Source: Tissierellales bacterium | Lineage (GTDB): Bacteria > Bacillota > Clostridia > Tissierellales > JASKZW01 | NCBI GenBank assembly: GCA_030152145.1 | Contig: JASLIL010000011.1 | Span: forward strand, 1 to 7,209 | Direction of reading: 5' to 3' | Length of the DNA stretch: 7,209 nucleotides | In this document: positions 1 to 5,268 of the stretch, one piece after another | Layout: every line of letters starts with the position of its first letter | Position numbering within the stretch: the first letter of the stretch is position 1 | Made by a program: the position numbers and the translations under genes | Notes under the pieces: generated by a model | Told to the model about the DNA's origin: nothing | Database searches by the model: none | What the model saw: the letters and a program-made list of their open reading frames with translations, nothing else

Positions 1-1742
1 TTTGCCTGATCTTTAGCCCAATTTACAATGAAATTAATTTGCCTAAAGATAATAGCGTTTATACGAGCTGCTCCAGCACTACCTAATCCACTAGCATTTT
101 TATGAAAATTAATTATCCTAGAAAGAAGTAGGTTATCTACCCTATTAATTACAGTTGGACTGTTAACTTCATTTTGATAATCCCCCATTGTAGTATATCC
201 ACCATTTTGTTCATTGCTACCAGTTTGAAAATATACTAAAGCATAAGTTGTTTGAGCATACCTACTGGTTCTCATTGAATTAGATGTTATATTTCTAATA
301 GCACTTTCCAATCTATCCATGAAATGATTTATCTCGCTAGTTGACTTTAATAACTTAGCTCTATCATAATAATTGACATAACTAGATTTTTGGTTTCCAT
401 CTTGTATAATACTATTTCTAGCCTTATTCAAATCTTCCTTTAGTATAGAATTGAATCTAGTCTTATTTTCTTCACTTCCTGACTTTTCTATGACCTTATC
501 TAGTTCAACTAGTCTGGAATAGTTTAATATACCACTTTTCTGTTCCTCAGCTAGTTTATCTAAATCAGCATCTATATTTTCATCTCCTAGAGGTTGAACT
601 AAAAGGGACTTGCCTTCCTCCTGTTTATCCTTAGATAGAAGCTCTAGTTTTTCTTGAAAACCAGAGTTTTTATAGTCAATTTCCTTTGCCTTGATCATAT
701 AAGCTAGTAAGCCTAAATCTGCTAAGACCAAACTCTCAAATTCAGTTTTTAAAGACCCATCTAGCTTGTCTATTATGGATGCTACTAGCTTTAAGTCTTC
801 AAGTTCTACAAGCTTTTTAGCTTCCATTCTCTTGCCTATAAATCTAGAAAGTAAGTTTGTAGATTTTTCTAATTTTTCCTTGTCAACTATATAGGATAAC
901 CTATAGTCCATACCAGCTAAATTTAAGCCTTCTTTTTCATTTTTTTCAATAAAATTAAGGAATTCAGCACTTCTTAAGCTGTGAGCTTCCTTGGCCAAAT
1001 CTCCCTTATCTATAATTTTTTCAAGCTTTTTAAGATTATCTATACTTAGAGTTTTTCCAGACTCTACTATAGCTTTAAATTTATCCAGCTCTTCTTTTAC
1101 CCTGTTTTCTGTATCTTTCTCTTCTTCTGCATCTTTTTCTTCTTGATCTTCTCCATTTTTTTCTTCTATTCTAACCTTAAGGTCCTCTATTACTTCCTGT
1201 AAATCAGCTCTTTCAACATCTTTTAACTGCTGCCTTGGTCCTCCTTGTTTGATAGCTTCAATTTCTCTCAAAAGTTCATCTGGGGATTCCAGGCCTATTT
1301 TCTTTTCTACTTTTAAAAGTTCTAATAGGAAGGTCATGGTGTTGTAGGCCTTGTCTGTCATTATCTCCTTGTAGTCTTCTTCTGCTGCCAGAACTGAACT
1401 TTCTATTCTGTCTAAAATTTCTAGACTGGCTTTTCCCTTTCTAGAACTTACTTCTTTTAGACTAGCTATTAAAGCTTCTATTAGACCATCCTTGTCAGAT
1501 TTTAATAGATGATCCAAGCCCTTTAAGAGATAGTCGTAAATACTTATTTCCCCTGACTCAGCATCCATAGTAACCTTAAGGTCATCTGAGATGCTGTCTT
1601 CTATTTCTTCAACAGTTACCCTGTCAGGAGAATCTTCTTTGTCTTCAGTTTTTTCTTCAGTAGCAAAAATCTCCATAGGCATACTACCTATAATGGTGAT
1701 TATTGCCATAAGAAGACATATTATTCTCTTAGACTTATACAC
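1..1742 (-). CDS. Large secreted protein of unknown function, N-terminal part (3' end outside window)
   Basis: Reading the minus strand, one frame stays open from 1751 to the left edge without a stop, so the gene continues beyond the window. About 580 residues are visible. From the GTG at 1742 the N-terminus is Lys/Arg-rich, followed by a hydrophobic stretch (about residues 7-22) and a likely signal-peptidase I site after IFA (about residue 27), so the product is probably exported. No lipobox is seen at the cleavage region. Residues 30-215 are charged and probably helical, ending in a Glu/Asp/Lys-rich linker (about 193-213). More helical, Lys/Glu/Leu-rich sequence follows to about residue 480. 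The last ~100 visible residues differ: fewer charges and more Tyr, Asn, Gln and Ser, suggesting a separate folded domain. I do not recognise the family. A surface or matrix-associated protein is the best guess. The open frame is certain; the function is unknown. Confidence 0.85.
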   Translation of the reverse strand, partial: MYKSKRIICLLMAIITIIGSMPMEIFATEEKTEDKEDSPDRVTVEEIEDSISDDLKVTMDAESGEISIYDYLLKGLDHLLKSDKDGLIEALIASLKEVSSRKGKASLEILDRIESSVLAAEEDYKEIMTDKAYNTMTFLLELLKVEKKIGLESPDELLREIEAIKQGGPRQQLKDVERADLQEVIEDLKVRIEEKNGEDQEEKDAEEEKDTENRVKEELDKFKAIVESGKTLSIDNLKKLEKIIDKGDLAKEAHSLRSAEFLNFIEKNEKEGLNLAGMDYRLSYIVDKEKLEKSTNLLSRFIGKRMEAKKLVELEDLKLVASIIDKLDGSLKTEFESLVLADLGLLAYMIKAKEIDYKNSGFQEKLELLSKDKQEEGKSLLVQPLGDENIDADLDKLAEEQKSGILNYSRLVELDKVIEKSGSEENKTRFNSILKEDLNKARNSIIQDGNQKSSYVNYYDRAKLLKSTSEINHFMDRLESAIRNITSNSMRTSRYAQTTYALVYFQTGSNEQNGGYTTMGDYQNEVNSPTVINRVDNLLLSRIINFHKNASGLGSAGAARINAIIFRQINFIVNWAKDQA

Positions 1743-1757
1743 TTTACTCATCTCCTT
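1743..1757 (-). promoter_or_regulatory. Ribosome binding site that favours a GTG start for the secreted protein
   Basis: On the minus strand AAGGAG (1757-1752) is followed directly, with no spacer, by an in-frame ATG at 1751-1749. That is too close for efficient initiation. The fourth codon of the same frame is GTG (1742-1740), 9 bases from AGGAG, which is a normal spacing. The GTG start is therefore preferred. The alternative ATG would add only three residues and leave the signal peptide unchanged. Confidence 0.6.
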
Positions 1758-1761
1758 TTTT

Positions 1762-1832
1762 CTATGGCTATAAAACTAGCTATAAACAAACCACTCACAG
1801 CTTTATTAATAGTATTTTCTACTATGGCTATA
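1762..1832. repeat. Three copies of a CTATGGCTATA-type repeat upstream of the secreted protein
   Basis: CTATGGCTATA occurs at 1762-1772 and again, identically, at 1822-1832, exactly 60 bases apart. A shortened copy, CTAGCTATA, lies at 1776-1784. On the minus strand, the coding direction of the secreted protein, they read TATAGCCATAG. All three lie in the region expected to hold the promoter and leader, the nearest copy being just upstream of the ribosome binding site. A regulator binding site is a reasonable inference, but the AT-rich base composition also makes such words more likely by chance. No confident sigma-A -35/-10 pair was found here. Confidence 0.5.
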
Positions 1833-1891
1833 GTTTATATTTTTTCCCCTTCTATGAATATGTAGGTTTTTACATTTATAGGCCTAAAAAA

Positions 1892-1905
1892 TGAAAATAT
1901 TTTCA
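1892..1905. promoter_or_regulatory. Perfect 14-bp palindrome TGAAAATATTTTCA
   Basis: TGAAAATATTTTCA is its own reverse complement and lies about 150 bases upstream of the secreted protein start, in the same gene-free stretch as the GCTATA repeats. A shorter palindrome, TAGGCCTA, sits beside it at 1879-1886. There is no downstream T-run, so it is more like a protein binding site than a terminator. Nothing identifies the binding protein. Confidence 0.35.
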
Positions 1906-1945
1906 CCTTTTTTATGTTTTAGCAGGGATTAAAAGTGTATAGAAG

Positions 1946-1984
1946 AAAAGAAGGACAGCTGAAAATTCAACTGTCCTTCTTTTT
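1946..1984 (-). terminator. Rho-independent terminator of the sigma factor operon
   Basis: The arms 1946-1958 and 1971-1983 form a perfect 13-bp stem whose core is GAAGGACAG/CTGTCCTTC. The loop can pair further as TGAA/TTCA. The stem begins directly after the TAG stop of the last operon gene (1988-1986), and a T-rich run follows on the minus strand (CTTCTTTTCTTC). The plus strand also ends in T's, so the hairpin could work in both directions, but no plus-strand gene precedes it. Confidence 0.85.
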
Positions 1985-1985
1985 C

Positions 1986-2381
1986 CTATACCAGAGGATA
2001 CTTAGTTGCTGGTAAAATTTTAAATACTAGGCTTTTTATAAGACTTCCTGGCAAAAATGGCAGGAGGATTTTTATTACTAGGCTTAAAAGACCCTGAATC
2101 CCTCCCATTAGGGATATGAAAAGAAATCCTACTATTATAATTATATTTAAGACTATAAGGAGGCTGACCAGTAAGCTTTTCCTATTGGCCCATAGGTTTA
2201 GGATTATAGAATAAAAACCCAACCAGAGAAAATTATAGGGATTTACTAGACCTACTGGCCCAGGCTTGTCTAGTATTATAAAATAAGGTAGAACTAAACC
2301 TAGACTTAGGATTGGTAGAACTAGTAGGCCCAGACCTATAAGCCTTTTAAATCCAGGCTTATTTCTTAGACTTGTTTTCAT
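1986..2381 (-). CDS. Small multi-pass membrane protein, last gene of the sigma operon
   Basis: This 131-residue protein is strongly hydrophobic, with likely membrane segments at about residues 13-36, 48-63, 70-93 and 96-117 and a short basic N-terminus (MKTSLRNKPGFKR). The start at 2381 is supported by AGGAG ten bases upstream. A nearer ATG at 2391 is out of frame and encodes Met in the preceding gene. It overlaps the end of the preceding gene by 23 bases, implying translational coupling. It is followed directly by the operon terminator. I do not recognise the family. From context it may be a membrane partner or target of the sigma/anti-sigma module, but that is inference. Confidence 0.8.
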   Translation of the reverse strand: MKTSLRNKPGFKRLIGLGLLVLPILSLGLVLPYFIILDKPGPVGLVNPYNFLWLGFYSIILNLWANRKSLLVSLLIVLNIIIIVGFLFISLMGGIQGLLSLVIKILLPFLPGSLIKSLVFKILPATKYPLV

Positions 2382-3123
2382 TTTTTTCCATCTCCTCTCC
2401 TAAGATATCTTCCCTCTCCCTAGTTTTTTTCAAGTGTAGCTCTATGTTTTTTTCCAAGTCTTCATTTATGAGCTGCCTAGGAAAGGAGTCTAGCCAGATT
2501 TCCTCTGGATCTTCCCCCCTTGACTTTAGGACCAGGCTTATTGTATCCAGCTCATCTTTTGAGAAAGTTTCATCTATTCTTTTTAGCCAATAGGCTAATC
2601 TGTCTAGGCTTCTTTCTTCATATATATAGAGGCTTAGGGTTTTTTCCAATCCTATTTCCCCTATAGTGTATTCTCTGTTTAAGTCTAGATTCTTTATTCC
2701 CTCTTCCCTTCCTACTAGACTGCCTAGGCCAAATTCTAGATTTTCAAAGCTTTTTATCTTCCTGTCTATAAATTCCATATACTGATTTTCAAGTCTTGAG
2801 TAACTGTTAATCTTTCCTAGAACCTGACTGTCATAGGAGTCGTATACTATTTTTCCCCAAGAGTCTGATCCTATATAAAAGTGGACATCTATATAGTCTG
2901 TTTCCAGCCTACTAGTGTAGTTTCCGTCCTTAAAATTATAGCTGGTCTTAGACTTTCTTGGCTCTAGCTCCTTGTAGTTCTCCTCTATATAGGCTTCTAT
3001 GGCTCTGTCTGCCATAAGCCTTGATACAGGGTTTCCCTTGAAAGCTAGGTAGAGATAGACTATAAAACCCATCATTACTAGGGCTAAAACTCCTGCCAGT
3101 AACTTCTTTACTTTATTATTCAT
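2359..3123 (-). CDS. YfjL-like membrane-anchored protein
   Basis: The 254-residue product has one N-terminal membrane segment (about residues 8-28) and then a hydrophilic domain, probably outside the membrane. Just after the anchor come GNPVS (30-34), a helix ending AYIEENY (44-50) and then YNFKDGNY (62-69) and VHF (80-82). This order resembles the N-terminal part of Firmicute YfjL-like proteins as I recall them; family function is unknown. The C-terminal third is charged and helical and ends in a Lys/Glu/Asn-rich tail. ATG 3123 has AGGAGG six bases upstream and overlaps the anti-sigma stop by 8 bases, so the genes are coupled. A sensory or accessory role with the anti-sigma factor is inferred from position only. 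The gene call is firm; the family name is tentative. Confidence 0.85.
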   Translation of the reverse strand: MNNKVKKLLAGVLALVMMGFIVYLYLAFKGNPVSRLMADRAIEAYIEENYKELEPRKSKTSYNFKDGNYTSRLETDYIDVHFYIGSDSWGKIVYDSYDSQVLGKINSYSRLENQYMEFIDRKIKSFENLEFGLGSLVGREEGIKNLDLNREYTIGEIGLEKTLSLYIYEERSLDRLAYWLKRIDETFSKDELDTISLVLKSRGEDPEEIWLDSFPRQLINEDLEKNIELHLKKTREREDILGEEMEKNENKSKK

Positions 3124-3637
3124 CTTCTTCCTCCTCTAGGGCAAATTTTAAGAGGGCTGCTATTATTATTCCTAGGAAAACAAAAATTAGGTAGGCCATA
3201 GGTAGGCTCCAGAGCTGAAATATCTGTAATTTTTCAAGGCCCACACTGGCTATACTGTCTAGTATTTCCCTTAGATAGGCCAGAATAAAAACTAGTCCTA
3301 GTAGTCTAAAGGATTTCTTGCCAAAGTTATAGAAGGCTAGACCACCTAGAAAGGGCATTATTAAAAGATTGTAGAATATGGCATTGCCACTGGAAAGGCT
3401 GATTCCCAAAAGTATTCCCAAAACTATAAATAGACTGAGAAAACTTAAGCTTTCCAGCCTTATTTTTCTAACTACCCTTGCCTGATCAAAGTCCTCCTGA
3501 TCTTCCTGCTTTTGGTAGTAGTCCTGGCAGCTTTTGCAGATCCTTAGGTGCTCTTCCACTAGCTCCTTACTTTCCCTAGTGGCTACTCCATCTCTTACCA
3601 GAGGAATTAAATCTCTTATTACCTTACAGGATATCAT
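3116..3637 (-). CDS. Zinc-finger (zf-HC2) membrane anti-sigma factor
   Basis: The 173-residue protein begins with a putative zinc-binding anti-sigma domain: Cys4, then His30, Cys34 and Cys37 in the HxxxCxxC arrangement, with ligand spacing typical of zf-HC2 proteins. A charged linker (about 40-60) leads to about four membrane segments (roughly 64-82, 87-105, 112-128, 144-165) and an acidic tail. Proteins of this kind bind and inhibit the sigma factor encoded next to them and release it on an envelope or redox signal. Here the sigma gene lies directly upstream and overlaps by 14 bases. GGAG lies nine bases before the ATG. Four membrane passes are more than the single pass of classical RsiW/RsiX-type factors, which suggests that release may not follow the simple single-pass proteolysis route. 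That last point is inference. Confidence 0.9.
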   Translation of the reverse strand: MISCKVIRDLIPLVRDGVATRESKELVEEHLRICKSCQDYYQKQEDQEDFDQARVVRKIRLESLSFLSLFIVLGILLGISLSSGNAIFYNLLIMPFLGGLAFYNFGKKSFRLLGLVFILAYLREILDSIASVGLEKLQIFQLWSLPMAYLIFVFLGIIIAALLKFALEEEEDE

Positions 3638-4127
3638 TTTCTTCCACTCCTTCCTGGGCCAGGGTATTCCTTGTTTTTTCCCTGACCCTATAGTATATGA
3701 CCCTTGATGAACTTTCAGATATATTTAGCTTTTCTCCTATTTCCCTGTGAGAGTAGCCCAGAAGTTTAAGCCTAAATACCTTTCTGCTTCTAGAGTCTTC
3801 AGACTCTAAAATCTGAATAATTCTCTGGGCTAATATCTTATTTAGGGCCTGGTCTTCTAGGTTTTCTTCCAGCCTATAAGATAGATAGCCTTCAAAACTT
3901 TCCTCCATGGGATTTTTTCTTAGTGATTCATACCAAACATTTCTGGCTATGGAGAAGAGCCAAGTTTTTATGCTGGATTCAGCCCTAAAGCTCCATATGC
4001 CTCTTAGGGCTCTTAGATAGGTTTCACTTAAGATATCTTCAGCCTCCTCTTGGTTCTTGCTTAGGCTTAGTATGTAGCTGTAAAGGTCCTCTTTGTAGTT
4101 TCTATAAAGCCATTCTATTGTTTTCAT
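3624..4127 (-). CDS. ECF-type RNA polymerase sigma factor
   Basis: The 167-residue protein has the usual two-domain layout and length of ECF sigma factors. Region 2 covers about residues 8-71: YRNYKEDLYSYI, the helix QEEAEDILSETYLRAL (26-41), then SSIKTWLFSIARNVWYESLRK (51-71), which matches the -10 recognition part. A linker follows. Region 4 (about 95-155) contains the helix-turn-helix LGYSHREIGEKLNISESSSRV (123-143), which reads the -35 element. ATG 4127 follows AGGAGG at good spacing. It directs RNA polymerase to a small regulon, probably including its own operon, and is held inactive by the anti-sigma factor encoded next. The exact ECF group and the inducing signal cannot be read from sequence alone. 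Confidence 0.95.
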   Translation of the reverse strand: MKTIEWLYRNYKEDLYSYILSLSKNQEEAEDILSETYLRALRGIWSFRAESSIKTWLFSIARNVWYESLRKNPMEESFEGYLSYRLEENLEDQALNKILAQRIIQILESEDSRSRKVFRLKLLGYSHREIGEKLNISESSSRVIYYRVREKTRNTLAQEGVEENDIL

Positions 4128-4185
4128 ATTCCCTCCTATATATTAGTGAAACTTTAAGGACTTTCGTTACAGTTTATTTTATATT
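4128..4185 (-). promoter_or_regulatory. Promoter region of the sigma factor operon
   Basis: Two arrangements are possible on the minus strand. One has TGTAAC (4171-4166), close to the AAC-containing -35 elements of ECF promoters, followed after 16 bases by TCACTA, which could act as an autoregulatory -10. The other is sigma-A-like, with TATAAA/TAAAAT at about 4184-4177 and a weak -35 inside the end of the upstream gene. The ribosome binding site AGGAGG lies just before the ATG at 4127. The region also contains TGAAAC on the plus strand (4147-4152), facing TGTAAC as an imperfect inverted repeat. Neither assignment is secure. Confidence 0.4.
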
Positions 4186-4380
4186 TTAACTAGGCTTATT
4201 GAAAAAACTTAGGGACAGGCCTATAACTGCCAATATGTAGGCAAGTAGGGAGCTTAGATAGTAGAGTCTGGCCTTAGGGTCATCCTCCTTGGTTTTATAG
4301 TATTTTCTTAAAATAAGCCTTGATAGGAGTATTAGTGCCATTGATAGGATAAAGCTTATATTTGCAAAATCTTCTGTCAT
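4186..4380 (-). CDS. Small two-pass membrane protein of unknown function
   Basis: The 64-residue product has two hydrophobic segments (about 8-23 and 43-60) separated by a charged loop (RKYYKTKEDDPKAR, about 25-38), giving a hairpin membrane topology. It begins with an ATG seven bases after AAAGGAGG and has its own extended -10 promoter. These signals make it a real gene despite its size. It ends 58 bases before the sigma factor gene on the same strand with no hairpin terminator between them, so read-through into the sigma operon is possible. I do not recognise the family. Confidence 0.75.
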   Translation of the reverse strand: MTEDFANISFILSMALILLSRLILRKYYKTKEDDPKARLYYLSSLLAYILAVIGLSLSFFNKPS

Positions 4381-4401
4381 AAAAAAACCTCCTTTGGTTC
4401 T

Positions 4402-4410
4402 ATTATAGCA
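4402..4410 (-). promoter_or_regulatory. Extended -10 promoter of the 64-residue membrane protein
   Basis: The minus strand reads TGCTATAAT (4410-4402), a perfect -10 hexamer with the TGn extension. The expected -35 position falls inside the terminator hairpin of the upstream gene and has no good TTGACA match, as is usual for extended -10 promoters. Transcription would start near 4395, giving a very short leader before AAAGGAGG and the ATG at 4380. Confidence 0.7.
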
Positions 4411-4449
4411 AAAAATAATGAAAGCCCATTCTTTTTGAATGAGCTTTCA
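4410..4449 (-). terminator. Rho-independent terminator after the 107-residue membrane protein gene
   Basis: The stem joins 4437-4449 to 4419-4431 with an AAAAA loop on the minus strand. There TGAAAGCTCATTC pairs with GAATGGGCTTTCA, every position pairing if one G-U wobble is allowed. On the plus strand that position would be a C-A mismatch, so the hairpin fits minus-strand transcripts best. The T-rich run ATTATTTTTT follows. The T-run is also part of the spacer of the next promoter. Confidence 0.85.
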
Positions 4450-4458
4450 GCTTATATA

Positions 4459-4782
4459 TTAACTATCTAATTTCTTCCTATTTAAATAGGCTACGGATGC
4501 TACTATGCCTACTACAAATAATCCTATGGTCCCCCTAAGTCCTATGCTATTTCTTATATTAAGGGCTATTGCTACAGCAAAGGCCATAAGAGCCACCAGT
4601 CCTAAAATACTATCTACTATATTCCCGTCTTCTTCATCATTTACCATTGTTTTCATTTTTTTAACCACCTTATTGTTTAGCTTATCTTTTGATCTTTCAT
4701 CTAGCTTTCTGTTGAGTTCACTTGGATCTTTTTCGAATCCTCCAGTCTTAGTCTCCTTATCTAACCGTCCAAAACTGTTCAT
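4459..4782 (-). CDS. Two-pass membrane protein with charged N-terminal domain
   Basis: The 107-residue product has a hydrophilic, Lys/Asp/Glu-rich first half (1-53, for example KLDERSKDKLNNKVVKKMK) followed by two membrane segments (about 57-76 and 82-100) and a short basic end (NRKKLDS). The long charged N-terminus is probably cytoplasmic. ATG 4782 is preceded by AGGAGGAGAGG, and the gene ends ten bases before its own terminator, so it is a single-gene unit. I do not recognise the family. The 12-base word AAAGTTACACTA lies just upstream of its ribosome binding site, matching one found before the sigma factor gene. Control by that sigma factor is a possibility only. Confidence 0.75.
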   Translation of the reverse strand: MNSFGRLDKETKTGGFEKDPSELNRKLDERSKDKLNNKVVKKMKTMVNDEEDGNIVDSILGLVALMAFAVAIALNIRNSIGLRGTIGLFVVGIVASVAYLNRKKLDS

Positions 4783-5133
4783 TTTCCTCTCCTCCTAAGC
4801 CAGTAGTGTAACTTTCTTAATACATATATACCCATTTTTCAAATTCCACACTATTTTTTCTCTTTCATTTTAATTTTTCCTTTCTTTGTCTAAAAAGTAT
4901 ACACGTATTTTCTTTTTATAAAATATTTTTTAGAATTATGAACATAGAGCTTTTTGGTATGATATACTTTAAGTCCTATAAAGTTTATGAAATTGTTGTA
5001 AAATTTTATGTCTTTTATCTATCAATCAAAAATTATTTCATGAGTATTTATACAGCTTTTGTTATTTTATTCTATATATTATTGTATTTCATTGATATTT
5101 ATTGTTATTTAAAGACTTTTACACCTCTGGCAT
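4783..5133. other. AT-rich gene-free stretch between divergent genes
   Basis: Apart from the leader of the minus-strand gene at its left end, I see no gene here. The minus strand has TATATA and TATTAA words near 4825-4835 that could serve as the -10 of the 107-residue protein gene, but no convincing -35. The plus-strand frame opening at 4938 has no ribosome binding site and a composition expected of AT-rich noncoding DNA. No T-box or other riboswitch consensus was recognised. The stretch ends at the regulatory block in front of brnQ. Confidence 0.5.
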
Positions 5134-5160
5134 TGATAAACTTATCACAAAGGTTTGTGA
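5134..5160. promoter_or_regulatory. Two overlapping inverted repeats upstream of brnQ
   Basis: TGATAAACTTATCA (5134-5147) is a 6-2-6 inverted repeat. TCACAAAGGTTTGTGA (5145-5160) is a 7-2-7 inverted repeat. They share three bases. No T-run follows, so they are more likely protein binding sites than a terminator. Their place 50-75 bases upstream of the brnQ -10 suits an activator or a distal repressor site. The regulator is not identified. Confidence 0.5.
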
Positions 5161-5174
5161 ATTTTCAGACTATT
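5160..5174 (+). promoter_or_regulatory. Putative CodY box upstream of brnQ
   Basis: The 15 bases AATTTTCAGACTATT match the CodY consensus AATTTTCWGAAAATT at 13 positions, the differences being at positions 11 and 12. CodY is a Firmicute regulator that senses branched-chain amino acids and GTP, and transporters for these amino acids are classic targets. The site lies about 45-60 bases upstream of the predicted transcription start. The presence of a codY gene in this organism cannot be seen in the window. Confidence 0.5.
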
Positions 5175-5205
5175 GCAAATCCTCCCTTTTATTTCTTCAA
5201 AATCA

Positions 5206-5214
5206 TGCTATAAT
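5206..5214 (+). promoter_or_regulatory. Extended -10 promoter of brnQ
   Basis: TGCTATAAT is a perfect extended -10 element; no good -35 is seen 16-18 bases upstream. Transcription should start near 5221, leaving a leader of about 48 bases before the ATG, too short for a T-box. Control is therefore more likely at the promoter than by attenuation. Confidence 0.7.
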
Positions 5215-5254
5215 AACTATTAATAAAAGGAATGTAGTTTATCTATTTTTTAAA

Positions 5255-5260
5255 AAGGAG
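5255..5260 (+). promoter_or_regulatory. Ribosome binding site fixing the brnQ start
   Basis: AAGGAG ends eight bases before the ATG at 5269. A TTG two codons upstream in the same frame (5263) is only two bases from the site and is therefore an unlikely start. Confidence 0.8.
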
Positions 5261-5268
5261 CTTTGATT

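Noticed and set aside
1591..1773. Plus-strand open frame of 60 codons opposite the secreted protein start
   Set aside because: Antisense to the signal peptide region and linked to no promoter or ribosome binding site.
1946..1984. Hairpin as a transposon or attachment-site end
   Set aside because: It directly follows a stop codon, ends in T-runs and has no matching copy or target duplication elsewhere in the window, so it is an ordinary terminator.
2372..2593. Plus-strand open frame of 73 codons opposite the YfjL-like gene
   Set aside because: Low-complexity Ser/Phe product antisense to a charged coding region; no ribosome binding site.
4505..4798. Plus-strand open frame of 97 codons opposite the 107-residue membrane protein
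   Set aside because: It is the complement of a gene with a strong ribosome binding site and terminator; its Ser/Phe/Leu-rich product is what antisense of Lys/Glu-rich coding gives, and it has no start signals.
4938..5213. Plus-strand open frame of 91 codons, hydrophobic, upstream of brnQ
   Set aside because: No ribosome binding site before the ATG, composition typical of AT-rich noncoding DNA (Phe, Ile, Tyr, Leu), and it runs over the brnQ regulatory block and into the -10 element.
5215..5262. T-box or other leader riboswitch for brnQ
   Set aside because: The predicted leader is under 50 bases and shows neither the T-box consensus nor a terminator/antiterminator pair.
5263..5268. TTG start two codons upstream of the brnQ ATG
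   Set aside because: Only two bases from the Shine-Dalgarno sequence, while the ATG at 5269 has ideal spacing of eight.
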